From NCBI RefSeq assembly GCF_011694815.1, contig NZ_CP050177.1:930001-994000 (forward strand): a stretch of 64,000 nucleotides of DNA, read 5' to 3'. This DNA is from Streptomyces liangshanensis (GTDB lineage Bacteria > Actinomycetota > Actinomycetes > Streptomycetales > Streptomycetaceae). The translations under genes and the position numbers were made by a program. This document shows, in pieces, positions 42,134 to 50,703 of this stretch. The notes beneath the pieces are model-generated. The model saw only the letters and a program-made list of their open reading frames with translations. It ran no database searches and was not told the DNA's origin. The stretch's first letter is position 1; every line of letters begins with the position of its first letter.

Positions 42134-42766
42134 TCACCTCCTGGGGAGCAGCAAAGAACGGTGCCATTCGTAAAAAGCTGGAAGGACGGCACGAAGAACG
42201 CGGAAAGCTGATATTCCACCGCGCACCGTGCCGATACGGACGAGCTCGTGCTCCGGGGCGTCCACGACCACCCGGACGGCCGCAACCGGACGGGGTCCGG
42301 CACGCAGAGCGGTACGGAGTGTCGTGGCGGACTCCATGTCCACCGCGACCGCCCCGGTGGTGCGCAGCGCGACACGTTCCTCGCCGCGCACCACGTGATC
42401 GGAGCCGGTCAGCGGTCCGGTGTGGACCGCGTGTCCCGGTACTGCGCGGGTCAGCGCCTCGACGAGCAGCTCGGTGGCCGTGCAGGGCGTGGAGCCACCG
42501 GCTCCCCGGGTCTCGTCGGCGACGATCAGGTCCCCGGGGTTCATCCCCGGGGCGAGGCCGGCACAGAAGCCGGACGCGATGACGGCCGCGTCCCTGTGCC
42601 GGGCCTCGCCGAGCGCGCGGGCCACCGCGTGCTCGGCGTTCTTGGGCCCCATGCCCGTCCGCAGGACGGTCACCGGACCGGGCGCGTCGGCGCGTCCGCC
42701 GCTGCGCAGGGCGAGCCGCTCGATGCCCAGGGCGCAGGCGATCAGCAGCCCGGAGGAGCGTTCCAT
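42134..42766 (-). CDS. hpnG: Nucleosidase of hopanoid synthesis (HpnG-like)
   Basis: A 210-residue nucleoside-phosphorylase-fold protein. TVLRTGMGPKNAEHAVARAL, GFCAGLAPGMNPGDLIVADE and AVDMESATTLRTAL (catalytic Glu in DMES) are typical. It should cleave adenine from adenosylhopane to give ribosylhopane. Its ATG overlaps the shc stop by 1 nt (TGATG). Confidence 0.9.
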   Translation of the reverse strand: MERSSGLLIACALGIERLALRSGGRADAPGPVTVLRTGMGPKNAEHAVARALGEARHRDAAVIASGFCAGLAPGMNPGDLIVADETRGAGGSTPCTATELLVEALTRAVPGHAVHTGPLTGSDHVVRGEERVALRTTGAVAVDMESATTLRTALRAGPRPVAAVRVVVDAPEHELVRIGTVRGGISAFRVLRAVLPAFYEWHRSLLLPRR

Positions 42767-44769
42767 CAGCTCCCCTTGCGGCTGATCGCGCCGCTGGCCA
42801 GGGGCTCTCCGTTGACGTACCGGCCGAGAGCCGTGAGCGGGAAGACCTGCCGGTACAGGTGGTAGTTGATGGAGAAGTCCCACGGGAAGCCGGTGCCGGT
42901 GAAGTACGGCTCGTCCCACGAACCGTCCTCGCGCTGGGTCTCGGCGAGCCAGGCGACGCCCCGCTCGACGGACCGGCTCTCCCGGCCGCCGGCCGCGAGC
43001 AGCGCCAGCAGCGCCCACGCGGTCTGGGAGGCGGTGGAGGCCCCGTGCCCGATCCACTTCTCCTCACGGTACGAGCGCAGGTCCTCGCCCCAGCCGCCGT
43101 CGTCGTTCTGCACGGATTCGAGCCACCGGACGGCCCGGCGGATCGCGGGGTGGGTGACCGGCAGCCCGGCGGCGGTCAGCGCGGGGACCACCGAGCCGGT
43201 GCCGTACACGTAGTTGACGCCCCAGCGGCCGAACCAGGCGCCGGAGGCCTCCTGTTCCGCGAGGAGCCACTCGATGCCCCGGCGGGTGTCCGGGTGTTGG
43301 GCCATGCCCTCGTACGCCAGCATCTCCACGACGTGCGCGGTGACGTCGGCGGACGGCGGGTCGATGACCTCACCGAAGTCGCAGAACGGCATCCGGTTCG
43401 GGAACGGGCTGGTGTTGTCGGCGTCGAACGCCGCCCACGCCCCGTTCCTGGACTGCATGCCGAGCGTCCACCGGGCACCGCGCTCGACGGCGGCGTCGAG
43501 CCGCGCCGGGACCGGGTGCCTGACCCGGCGCAGCGCGAGGATCACCTCGGCGGTGTCGTCGATGTCCGGGTAGTTGTCGTTGTGGAACTCGAAGGCCCAG
43601 CCGCCGGGGGCCAGTTCGGGTCTGCGTACGGCCCAGTCCCCCGGCCGGGAGATCTCCTCGGCGATCATCCAGTCGGCCGCCTTCACCAGCGCCGGGTGGT
43701 CCGGGCTCAGGCCCGCGTCGGCGAGGGCGATGGTGGCCAGGCAGGTGTCCCACACCGGGGACTGGCAGGCCTCGATCATCCGGGCGCCGTCCTCGCGCCA
43801 CACGGCGAACCGGTCGAGCGATTCGAGGCCCGCCCGCATGATCGGGTGGTCCAGGTCGTAGCCGAGGAGGTGCAGGGCGATCACCGAGTAGACGGCGGGC
43901 GGCTGGATCCCGCCCCAGGCACCGTCGTTCTCCTGCCGCTCGATGATCCAGCGGGCGGCCGCGTTCATCGCGATGCGGCGCACCCGGCGCGGCGCCACCT
44001 TGTGGTAGGCGTGCAGGACCTTGTCGAGACGCTGGAACATGCCGTCCCAACTGGCCACCGGCGCCAGCGGCTTGACCGGGTTGGGGGCGTCGGCGTCGGT
44101 GTGCAGCTCGTCCAGGGCGAAGGGGGCGGGCCGCACGGGCCGCTTCGCCGAGACGATGGTGAGCGGCACGATCGTCTGCCGGGCCCAACAGCCGAAGTCG
44201 TAGATGTTGAGGGGGAACCACTTGGGGAAGAAGATCAGTTCGGGTGGCAGCTCGGGGAGGTCGTCCCACTTCCACCAGCCGAAGAGGGCCAGCCAGATCC
44301 GGGTGAAGACGCGGGCGGCGGCGATGCCGCCCTGCTCCCGTACCCAGGTGGCGGCGCGTTTCATGTGCGGGTCGTCCGGGCTGTCCCCGGCGAGCCGCAG
44401 GGCCACGTACGCCTCGATGGTGGCGGAGAGTTCGCCCGGGCCCCCGTAGAAGGTGGCCCACGTGCCGTCGGCGCGCTGCTCGCCCCGGATGAACAGACCC
44501 GCCGCCTCGGTGGTGCGCGGGTCCAGGACCCCGAGGAACTGACGGAGCAGCAGGTCCTCGGCGTCCATGGTGACGTTCGTTTCCAGGTCGCCCTTCCACC
44601 AGCCCTGGGCGTCCTGCCGGCCGAGCAGGTGCTCGACCGATCGTGCGGTGGCCCGCCGGGCGGCGACCAGGAGGTCGCCCGCCGCGGCGGTGGTCGTGTC
44701 GGTCGGTTCACTGGCCGCGGCTGCGCGGGGTCCCACGGCCCCGGTGCTTCCGTCGGTCGTCGCTGTCAT
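42766..44769 (-). CDS. shc: Squalene-hopene cyclase
   Basis: A 667-residue class II triterpene cyclase (HpnF). The catalytic DxDD motif is in YPDIDDTAEV (~405). Several QW repeats are visible (GTWATFYGG, GAWAAFD, GAWFGRWG, GGWGED, GSWDEPYFTGTGFPWDF). It is a monotopic membrane enzyme converting squalene to hopene/hopanol. ATG 44769 follows AAGGGGAAG; the first ~30 residues are Thr/Ala-rich and variable. A 116-nt gap separates it from the prenyl-synthase gene. Confidence 0.97.
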   Translation of the reverse strand: MTATTDGSTGAVGPRAAAASEPTDTTTAAAGDLLVAARRATARSVEHLLGRQDAQGWWKGDLETNVTMDAEDLLLRQFLGVLDPRTTEAAGLFIRGEQRADGTWATFYGGPGELSATIEAYVALRLAGDSPDDPHMKRAATWVREQGGIAAARVFTRIWLALFGWWKWDDLPELPPELIFFPKWFPLNIYDFGCWARQTIVPLTIVSAKRPVRPAPFALDELHTDADAPNPVKPLAPVASWDGMFQRLDKVLHAYHKVAPRRVRRIAMNAAARWIIERQENDGAWGGIQPPAVYSVIALHLLGYDLDHPIMRAGLESLDRFAVWREDGARMIEACQSPVWDTCLATIALADAGLSPDHPALVKAADWMIAEEISRPGDWAVRRPELAPGGWAFEFHNDNYPDIDDTAEVILALRRVRHPVPARLDAAVERGARWTLGMQSRNGAWAAFDADNTSPFPNRMPFCDFGEVIDPPSADVTAHVVEMLAYEGMAQHPDTRRGIEWLLAEQEASGAWFGRWGVNYVYGTGSVVPALTAAGLPVTHPAIRRAVRWLESVQNDDGGWGEDLRSYREEKWIGHGASTASQTAWALLALLAAGGRESRSVERGVAWLAETQREDGSWDEPYFTGTGFPWDFSINYHLYRQVFPLTALGRYVNGEPLASGAISRKGS

Positions 44770-44885
44770 GGCTTCCCCTTCGTGCAGTGGTGCTTCTGCT
44801 GTGCTGGGGTCTCCGTCGTCCACGCCCTGACGGGCTGTGCCCTAGGGGCCGTGGACGGCGACTGCGAGGCATATGGGAATAATGA

Positions 44886-46001
44886 TCATCTCTTTCGTAC
44901 GACGACGAAGTCGGCGAGCGCGGTGAGCTGCGCCCTGACCTGTTCCGGCATGTCCACGCCGTCCAGGGCGTCGATGGCGACGGTGTGCTGCCTGCGGGCC
45001 TCCTGCGAGGTCCACTCCCGGCCGCCCGCCTCCTCGATCAGTGCCGCCCTGGTGGCGAACTCCTTCTCCGAGAAACGCTCGAAGTCGTTGCTCTTGGCAT
45101 CGGCGGCGAGCAGTTCGCCGAGTCGTTCCGACGCCGGACCGCCCGCCGCTAGCGCGGCGACGACCGGCAGGGACTTCTTGCGCTGGCGCAGGTCGCTCCA
45201 GGTCTGCTTGCCGGTGGCGTCCGGGTCGCCCCAGATGCCCAACAGGTCGTCCACGGCCTGGAAGGCGAGGCCGAGGTGGTGGCCGTACGCCTCCAGGGTG
45301 TCGGCGGTCCGGTCGTCGGCGCCGCCGAGGACGGCGCCGATGGAGGCGGCGCAGGCCAGCAGCGCGCCGGTCTTGTTGCCCTCCATCTCCAGACACTCCG
45401 CGACGGTGACCCGCTCGCGGTGCTCGTACGAGATGTCCTGGGCCTGGCCGTCGATCAGTTTGCGGCTCGCGGCGGTCAGCCGGCGGGTCGCCCGGCCCGC
45501 CTCGACGGTGCCGAGCTCCAGCAGCACCTCGTTGGCGAGGGCGAAGAGCGCGTCGCCGACGAGGATCGCCTGGGCGGGGCCGTGCACCTTCCAGACGGTG
45601 TCGCGGTGGCGGCGCTGCTCGTCGCCGTCCATGAGGTCGTCGTGCAGCAGCGAGAAGTTGTGGACCAGCTCCACGGCGACGGCGCCGGGGATGCCCGTGC
45701 GCGGGTCGGCGCCCGCCGCCTCGGCGGAGAGCAGCGCGAGCGCCGGGCGCACGGCCTTGCCGCCGTCGCCGTCGGCGGGCCGACCCTCGGCGTCGATCCA
45801 GCCGAAGTGGTAGGCGGCGACGGTGTCCATGGGCGGGGCCAGCCGGTCGACCGCGGCGCGCAGCACGGGGGTCGACATGCTCCGTCCGCGCTCCAGCAGT
45901 GCGTAGACGTCGGCGGTGTCGACAGCCGGGTTCGCCGGGGGCACGGTCGGCACGGTCTCTCCTCTTGTTCCAATACTCGTGGGGGCGGTACTCGGGCTCA
46001 T
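44886..46001 (-). CDS. Polyprenyl diphosphate synthase (FPP/GGPP type)
   Basis: A 371-residue trans-prenyltransferase. The two Asp-rich motifs are LLHDDLMDGDEQRR (~120) and FQAVDDLLGIWGDPDATGK (~250). It probably makes the farnesyl diphosphate used by HpnC/HpnD. The start overlaps the hpnE stop by 4 nt (ATGA). The residues before the first Asp motif were not modelled for chain length, so GGPP cannot be excluded. Confidence 0.93.
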   Translation of the reverse strand: MSPSTAPTSIGTRGETVPTVPPANPAVDTADVYALLERGRSMSTPVLRAAVDRLAPPMDTVAAYHFGWIDAEGRPADGDGGKAVRPALALLSAEAAGADPRTGIPGAVAVELVHNFSLLHDDLMDGDEQRRHRDTVWKVHGPAQAILVGDALFALANEVLLELGTVEAGRATRRLTAASRKLIDGQAQDISYEHRERVTVAECLEMEGNKTGALLACAASIGAVLGGADDRTADTLEAYGHHLGLAFQAVDDLLGIWGDPDATGKQTWSDLRQRKKSLPVVAALAAGGPASERLGELLAADAKSNDFERFSEKEFATRAALIEEAGGREWTSQEARRQHTVAIDALDGVDMPEQVRAQLTALADFVVVRKR

Positions 46002-47386
46002 GCCGCCTCCTCCAGCGGGTGTGCGTGGCGGACGCCGAACCCGGCCAGGACCGCGCCCGCGGCGCTGAAGCCGCTCCTGACCGCGCTTTCCATGGTCGCG
46101 GGCCATCCGGTGGCGGTCCACGCGCCGGCCAGGAAGAGGCCGGGGGCCTGCGTACGGGCTCCCGGGCGCAGCCGTCCCACGCCCGGGGTGGGGGCGAAGG
46201 TGGCGGTCCGCTCGCGGGTGACGAAGAAGTCCCGTACCTCCGCGCCCCTGGCCGCAGGGAGCAGTCGCTCCAGCTCGGGCAGGTAGCGCGCGCGCAGCTC
46301 GGAGACGGGTGTGTCGATCTCGTCCTCGGCCGCGGACTGGGACAGGGCCAGGTACTGGCCCTCCTTGAGTCCGGAGGCGGCCGTACGGTCGAAGACCCAC
46401 TGGACCGGGCTGCCCAGCGCGGCGAAGAACGGCCGGCGGAGCACCGTGCGGTCGTAGACGACGTGGACGTTCAGGATCGGCGCGGTGCCGATGTCGAGCA
46501 GCCGGTCGGCGTCGTCGAGGGCGCCCTCGGGCAGCAGCGCGTGGGTCTCCCGCTGCGGTACGGCGAGGACGACGGCGTCCGCGTCGAGCCGCTCGCCGTC
46601 CACCTCGACGTGCCAGCCGCCGTTCCCGTCGCGGGTGACGGAGTGGACGCGGGTACGCAGCCGCGTGTCCACGCCCGCGGAGTCCAGGGCCTTGCGGGCC
46701 AGCGTGTCGTGCAGCTCGCCGAGGGGGACGTGCGCCCAGCCGATGTCGGCGGCGCCGGGCTCGGAGAGCAGGCCGGTCTTGAAGACCATCGCGGCGAGCC
46801 CGAGGGAGGCGTTCGGCGCGGTGGCGTTGAGGGTCGCGACGCCCACCAGGTCCCAGAGGGCCTCGATCGTCCGGTCCGACTGGCCGTGCCGGCCGAGCCA
46901 GGTGGCGAAGTCGACACCGTCCAGCGCCGGGTCGGTGGGGTCGAGCCGCTTGAGGGCGAGCGCGGCGCGTCCTACGGAGGCGCGCTCGGCGAGCGAGAGG
47001 TGCGGGTACGTCGCGAGTCCCGCGGCGAGGTGCAGCGGTACGGGCAGGCCGTTGCGGCGGATCCGGCCGAGGCGCGGCCTGCCGGGCGTGCCGATGTCGA
47101 GCACGGGCACGTCCAGGCGGTCCTGGAGGGGGGCCAGCGCGGCGCCGTCCACCCGGTCGAGGAGCCACCGGTAGGCGGTGCAGCAGCGCAGGTAGACGTG
47201 CTGGCCGTTGTCGACGTCGAGGTCGCCCCGGCGGAAGGAGAAGGCGAGGCCGCCGAGCCGGGGGCGGCCCTCGACCAGGGTCACGGACAGTCCGGCGTCG
47301 GCGAGCTGGAGCGCGGCGGTGGTCCCGGCGAGTCCCGCGCCGACCACGACCGCGTGCCGGGGCCGCGTGCCGTCGGCTGTGGTCAT
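45998..47386 (-). CDS. hpnE: HpnE, squalene-forming FAD oxidoreductase
   Basis: A 462-residue phytoene-desaturase-like flavoprotein that turns hydroxysqualene into squalene. The FAD motif is VVVGAGLAGTTAALQLADAG (~13-32) with a second motif LFLAGAWTATGWPATMESAV near the C-terminus. Coupled on both sides by ATGA overlaps, upstream to a 45-codon ORF and downstream to the prenyl synthase. Confidence 0.95.
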   Translation of the reverse strand: MTTADGTRPRHAVVVGAGLAGTTAALQLADAGLSVTLVEGRPRLGGLAFSFRRGDLDVDNGQHVYLRCCTAYRWLLDRVDGAALAPLQDRLDVPVLDIGTPGRPRLGRIRRNGLPVPLHLAAGLATYPHLSLAERASVGRAALALKRLDPTDPALDGVDFATWLGRHGQSDRTIEALWDLVGVATLNATAPNASLGLAAMVFKTGLLSEPGAADIGWAHVPLGELHDTLARKALDSAGVDTRLRTRVHSVTRDGNGGWHVEVDGERLDADAVVLAVPQRETHALLPEGALDDADRLLDIGTAPILNVHVVYDRTVLRRPFFAALGSPVQWVFDRTAASGLKEGQYLALSQSAAEDEIDTPVSELRARYLPELERLLPAARGAEVRDFFVTRERTATFAPTPGVGRLRPGARTQAPGLFLAGAWTATGWPATMESAVRSGFSAAGAVLAGFGVRHAHPLEEAA

Positions 47387-47520
47387 GCCTGCTCCCCTCG
47401 GAGTGTCGCAGTCAGGGACGCGTGGGCCCGGCGGATGGTTGACAGTGCCGAGCGGCTCGGCGGGGCGGGCACGGCGCCCGGGGGCGTCCGGACCCCGGCG
47501 GCGGTGGCGCGCCACGTCAT
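47383..47520 (-). CDS. 45-aa micro-protein coupled between hpnD and hpnE (DUF6380-like)
   Basis: The frame starts at an ATG overlapping the hpnD stop (ATGA) and stops inside the hpnE start (ATGA), so it fills the 130-nt gap exactly. The product is basic and Ala/Thr/Ser-rich (MTWRATAAGVRTPP; IRRAHASLTATLRGEQA), with no membrane segment. The double overlap is good evidence that ribosomes pass through it. It resembles a small family I recall as DUF6380. Role unknown: coupling device or true protein. Confidence 0.7.
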   Translation of the reverse strand: MTWRATAAGVRTPPGAVPAPPSRSALSTIRRAHASLTATLRGEQA

Positions 47521-48467
47521 GCGCGCCTCCTGACCGTCTGGCGGGTGACGTTCCTGGCGTCGAGGCCCGAGAGGCCGCGCACCGCCACGTACGCCTTCTC
47601 GCGTCCCGGGAGCGAGACCCGCCCGCGCAGGACGGCCTCGGGGTCGCGCTCGATGCGGTCGAGGAGCCTGCGGTAGATCCCGGCCATGGCGGCGACACAC
47701 GCGCCGCTGCGCCGGTCGAGCATGGGCAGCAGCCGGTAGCCCTCGGCGAACAGGGCGCGTGCGCGGCGGACCTCGAAGTGCACGAGTCCGGCGAAGTCGG
47801 CGCCGGGGGCGGGGGTGTTGCTGTGGAAGCCGTCGGAGCAGCCGAACTTGGCGAGGTCGTCGGCCGGGAGATACGTACGGCCGTTGCCCGCGTCCTCCCG
47901 TACGTCCCGGAGGATGTTCGTGAGCTGGAGGGCGAGGCCCAGTGTGTCCGCGTACTCGGACGCGCGCTCGGCGCCGGGGGCGCCGGGTGACGTGCCGAAC
48001 ACGCCGAGCGAGAGGCGGCCGATGGCGCCCGCGACACACCGGCAGTACACCTTGAGCCCGTCCCAGGTCTCGTACGTCTCGCCGCGGACGTCCATCAGGA
48101 CGCCGTCGATCAGCTCGTCGAGGCCGCCGACGGGGATGGGGAAACGGCGGGCCGCGTCGGCGAGCGCGACGGCCACCGGGTCGGTGTCGTCCTCGTCGAC
48201 GGTGCCTTCCCTGATCCGGTCGAGGAGGACACGGGTGTCCTCCAGTCTGGCCTGCTTGGCCGCCGGCTCCAGTGTGCCGTCGCCGATGTCGTCCACCCGC
48301 CGGGAAAGGGCGTACAGCGCGGACATGGCCTGCCGCTTGTCGGTCGGCAGCAGCCTGATGCCGTAGGCGAAATTCCGGGCCTGCTGGCCTGTGACGGCCT
48401 CGCAGTAGCTGTAGGCCGCCAATACCGGCGCGGACATCGGCGTCTGTCCCTCCACGTTCCGGCTCAC
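47517..48467 (-). CDS. hpnD: HpnD, presqualene diphosphate synthase
   Basis: A 316-residue squalene/phytoene synthase-family enzyme condensing two FPP to presqualene diphosphate. Asp-rich motif 1 is ALYALSRRVDDIGDG (~50-64) and motif 2 is LTNILRDVREDAGNGRTYLP (~182-201). The GTG start overlaps the hpnC stop (GTGA). Confidence 0.95.
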   Translation of the reverse strand: MSRNVEGQTPMSAPVLAAYSYCEAVTGQQARNFAYGIRLLPTDKRQAMSALYALSRRVDDIGDGTLEPAAKQARLEDTRVLLDRIREGTVDEDDTDPVAVALADAARRFPIPVGGLDELIDGVLMDVRGETYETWDGLKVYCRCVAGAIGRLSLGVFGTSPGAPGAERASEYADTLGLALQLTNILRDVREDAGNGRTYLPADDLAKFGCSDGFHSNTPAPGADFAGLVHFEVRRARALFAEGYRLLPMLDRRSGACVAAMAGIYRRLLDRIERDPEAVLRGRVSLPGREKAYVAVRGLSGLDARNVTRQTVRRRA

Positions 48468-49384
48468 CCCTCTCTGTGCGCTCGTCGCAAGACAGCTCCC
48501 ACTTCGCGCAGCAGGCGCGCTTTGGTGGGCTTGGGCGGTCCGGGGAGCACATCGTGCCCGGCGGCCGCGATCGAAGCGAGGGCGGCGCGCCCTCCGGCCA
48601 CAAATCCCGCGAGCAGCAGACGGAGCCTGCCGTGGACGCTACCCACCAACAGGGTGCCTTCATTCAACAGCTGCCCCGCGCGTTCGGCCTCGTACGCCAC
48701 CAGCTGGCGCACCGCGGCGCCCGCGCTGGGGACGGCGAGGTCCGCCTCGGTGACACAGAACCGCTTCATGTCCTCGGCGGGCAGGTAGATCCGGTCGCGC
48801 CCGAGGTCCTCGGTCACGTCCTGGAGATGTTCGATGATCTGGAGTGCGGTGCAGACGGCGTCGGAGAGGCGGATCCGCTCCGGGGTCGCGGTGCCGCTGA
48901 TGCCGAGGACGAGCCGGCCGACCGGGTTCGCGGACAGTTCGCAGTACGCGAGGAGGTCGTCGTACGTCTCGTAGCGCCGGACCAGCTGGTCCTGGCGGTT
49001 GGCGCCGATCAGGCCGAGGAACGGCTCGGGTGTCAGCGAGCTGTTCCGTACGGTCGGGCCGAGCGCTCTCAGCAGGGGGTGACCGGGGACGGGGCCCGCC
49101 GGATCGAAGACGCGCCGCAGGTCGGCCTCGAACGCGTCGAGCATCACGAGCCGGTCCTCGGCCTGCCCGGGGTCGACACCCAGGTACCGTGCGTCGCCGC
49201 CGCCGGGGGCCAGGTCCCCGTCTCCGATGTCGTCGACGAGCCGGGCGAATCCGTAGACCGCCATCAGGTCGTCGCGCCAGGCGCGGGGCAGGAAGAACGG
49301 CGCCACGGGGAAGTTCTCGTCCGCGGCCTTGTCCAGCGTGTTCCGCGCGGTGGCGTCGGCGCGCACCTCTGGGGTGCCCGTCAC
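48464..49384 (-). CDS. hpnC: HpnC, hydroxysqualene synthase
   Basis: A 306-residue squalene-synthase-like enzyme converting presqualene diphosphate to hydroxysqualene. Motif 1 is VYGFARLVDDIGDG (~44-57) and motif 2 is IEHLQDVTEDLGRDRIYLP (~188-206). First gene of the hopanoid operon, starting with GTG. Confidence 0.95.
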   Translation of the reverse strand: MTGTPEVRADATARNTLDKAADENFPVAPFFLPRAWRDDLMAVYGFARLVDDIGDGDLAPGGGDARYLGVDPGQAEDRLVMLDAFEADLRRVFDPAGPVPGHPLLRALGPTVRNSSLTPEPFLGLIGANRQDQLVRRYETYDDLLAYCELSANPVGRLVLGISGTATPERIRLSDAVCTALQIIEHLQDVTEDLGRDRIYLPAEDMKRFCVTEADLAVPSAGAAVRQLVAYEAERAGQLLNEGTLLVGSVHGRLRLLLAGFVAGGRAALASIAAAGHDVLPGPPKPTKARLLREVGAVLRRAHREG

Positions 49385-49628
49385 AGCGAGCTTCCCGGTG
49401 CAAGGACGGCGAAACCCTCGCGGAGCTGGAGATTTTCCGTCATTGCCGTCACATCTCCCGTTCTACACTGCTGACCCAATACATCCCATTTCGGACACGC
49501 CGCCCGCTCGGCCCAGTCCCCCCGCGCCGCCGCGCACCTGGGCGCTCCCGCGCCCGGAGGTCACCGGCGGGCAGGAAGCCCCCGGGGGAATCGCCCCACA
49601 TGCCACGAATCAGCACCCGCACAGCTTA

Positions 49629-49640
49629 CGTTGTACAACG
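49629..49640. promoter_or_regulatory. Palindrome CGTTGTACAACG before hpnC
   Basis: A perfect 12-bp dyad about 22-33 nt after the predicted start of the hopanoid transcript, a position suited to a repressor. The regulator class cannot be told from one site. Confidence 0.5.
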
Positions 49641-49668
49641 AAGAGGAACACGCGGGGGTGTTGAGCGC

Positions 49669-49696
49669 ATAACAAGAACATCGCAATGCCGGTCAA
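49669..49696 (-). promoter_or_regulatory. Candidate hopanoid operon promoter
   Basis: On the minus strand TTGACC (49691-49696) and TGTTAT (49669-49674) are 16 nt apart. It points at hpnC and is the best sigma-70-like match in the gap. Confidence 0.45.
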
Positions 49697-49914
49697 CCTT
49701 CCCCCGACCCGGCCGACTTGACCGACGTTTGACGAACACGGCCGCCGGCCGCGCCCGGCCGTCCCGGTCCCGCCCCGGTGAGAGCCCCGTACGCCATGAT
49801 GCTCCCGGCCGGCCGGGGATCGCCGGGGGCGCGCCGGGCCGCCGTCACGGCGCGGCCCCCGCCGCGGTGTTCCGGCGGGGGCCGCGTCACGCCCGGGGGC
49901 GCGGTGGCGACGGA

Positions 49915-50703
49915 CTACTTGCCCGTCTCCTTCTCGTACGCCTTGATGACCTCGTCGGTCGGGCCGTCCATGAGCAGCTCGCCCTTCTCCAGCCACAGCA
50001 CGCGGTCACAGGTGTCCCTGATCGACTTGTTGCTGTGACTGACCAGGAAGACCGTGCCCGCCTCCTTGCGCAGCTCGCGGATCCGCTCCTCGGAGCGGAT
50101 CTGGAACTTGCGGTCGCCGGTCGCCAGCGCCTCGTCGATCATCAGGACGTCGTGGTTCTTGGCGGCGGCGATGGAGAACCGCAGCCGCGCCGCCATGCCG
50201 GAGGAGTACGTCCGCATGGGAAGGGTGATGAAGTCGCCCTTCTCGTTGATGCCGGAGAAGTCGACGATCTGCTGGTACCGCTCGCGGACCTCCTCGCGCG
50301 ACATGCCCATGGCCAGTCCGCCGAGGATCACGTTGCGTTCGCCGGTCAGGTCGTTCATCAGCGCCGCGTTCACACCCAGTAGCGAGGGCTGGCCGTCGGT
50401 GTAGACCTTGCCCTGCTCGGTCGGCAGCAGGCCGGCGATGGCTCGCAGCAGGGTCGACTTCCCCGAGCCGTTGGTGCCGATCAGGCCGATCGCCTCGCCG
50501 CGGTACGCGGTGAACGTGACGCCCCGGACGGCGTGGACCTTGCGGACCCCGCGGGCCTCGCCCTTCTCCTTCGTCCGGCGCACGATCCGGCTCAGCGCGG
50601 CCGTGGCGGTGCCCCGGCCGCCGCCACCGGCGTTGACGCGGTAGACGATGTGCACGTCGTCGGCGATGACGGTGGGCGTGCGTCCCTTGTCGATGTCAGC
50701 CAC
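49915..50703 (-). CDS. Polysaccharide/teichoic-acid-type exporter ATPase (TagH-like)
   Basis: A 262-residue ABC-2 ATPase. Walker A is GTNGSGKST (~76), with the short TagH/RfbB-type loop ALMNDLTGERNVILG. The signature is YSSGMAARLRFSIA, Walker B is VLMIDEALATGD, and the switch is FLVSHSNKSI. The start overlaps the permease gene by 8 nt. It probably exports a lipid-linked glycopolymer built by the upstream genes. Confidence 0.93.
   Translation of the reverse strand: MADIDKGRTPTVIADDVHIVYRVNAGGGGRGTATAALSRIVRRTKEKGEARGVRKVHAVRGVTFTAYRGEAIGLIGTNGSGKSTLLRAIAGLLPTEQGKVYTDGQPSLLGVNAALMNDLTGERNVILGGLAMGMSREEVRERYQQIVDFSGINEKGDFITLPMRTYSSGMAARLRFSIAAAKNHDVLMIDEALATGDRKFQIRSEERIRELRKEAGTVFLVSHSNKSIRDTCDRVLWLEKGELLMDGPTDEVIKAYEKETGK

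Larger units (their letters stand above)
49385..49914 (-). other. 530-nt regulatory gap upstream of the hopanoid operon
   Basis: No convincing gene lies here. It carries a candidate promoter (49669-49696) and a perfect palindrome CGTTGTACAACG (49629-49640) just downstream of the predicted transcript start. The leader to hpnC would be about 280 nt. The part at 49740-49914 is GC-rich and adjoins the end of the ABC ATPase gene; no strong terminator was seen. Confidence 0.6.

Noticed and set aside
49329..49996. Short frames (about 110-130 codons) in the gap before hpnC
   Set aside because: Low-complexity Arg/Pro/Ala-rich text without ribosome-binding sites; they overlap the promoter and palindrome.
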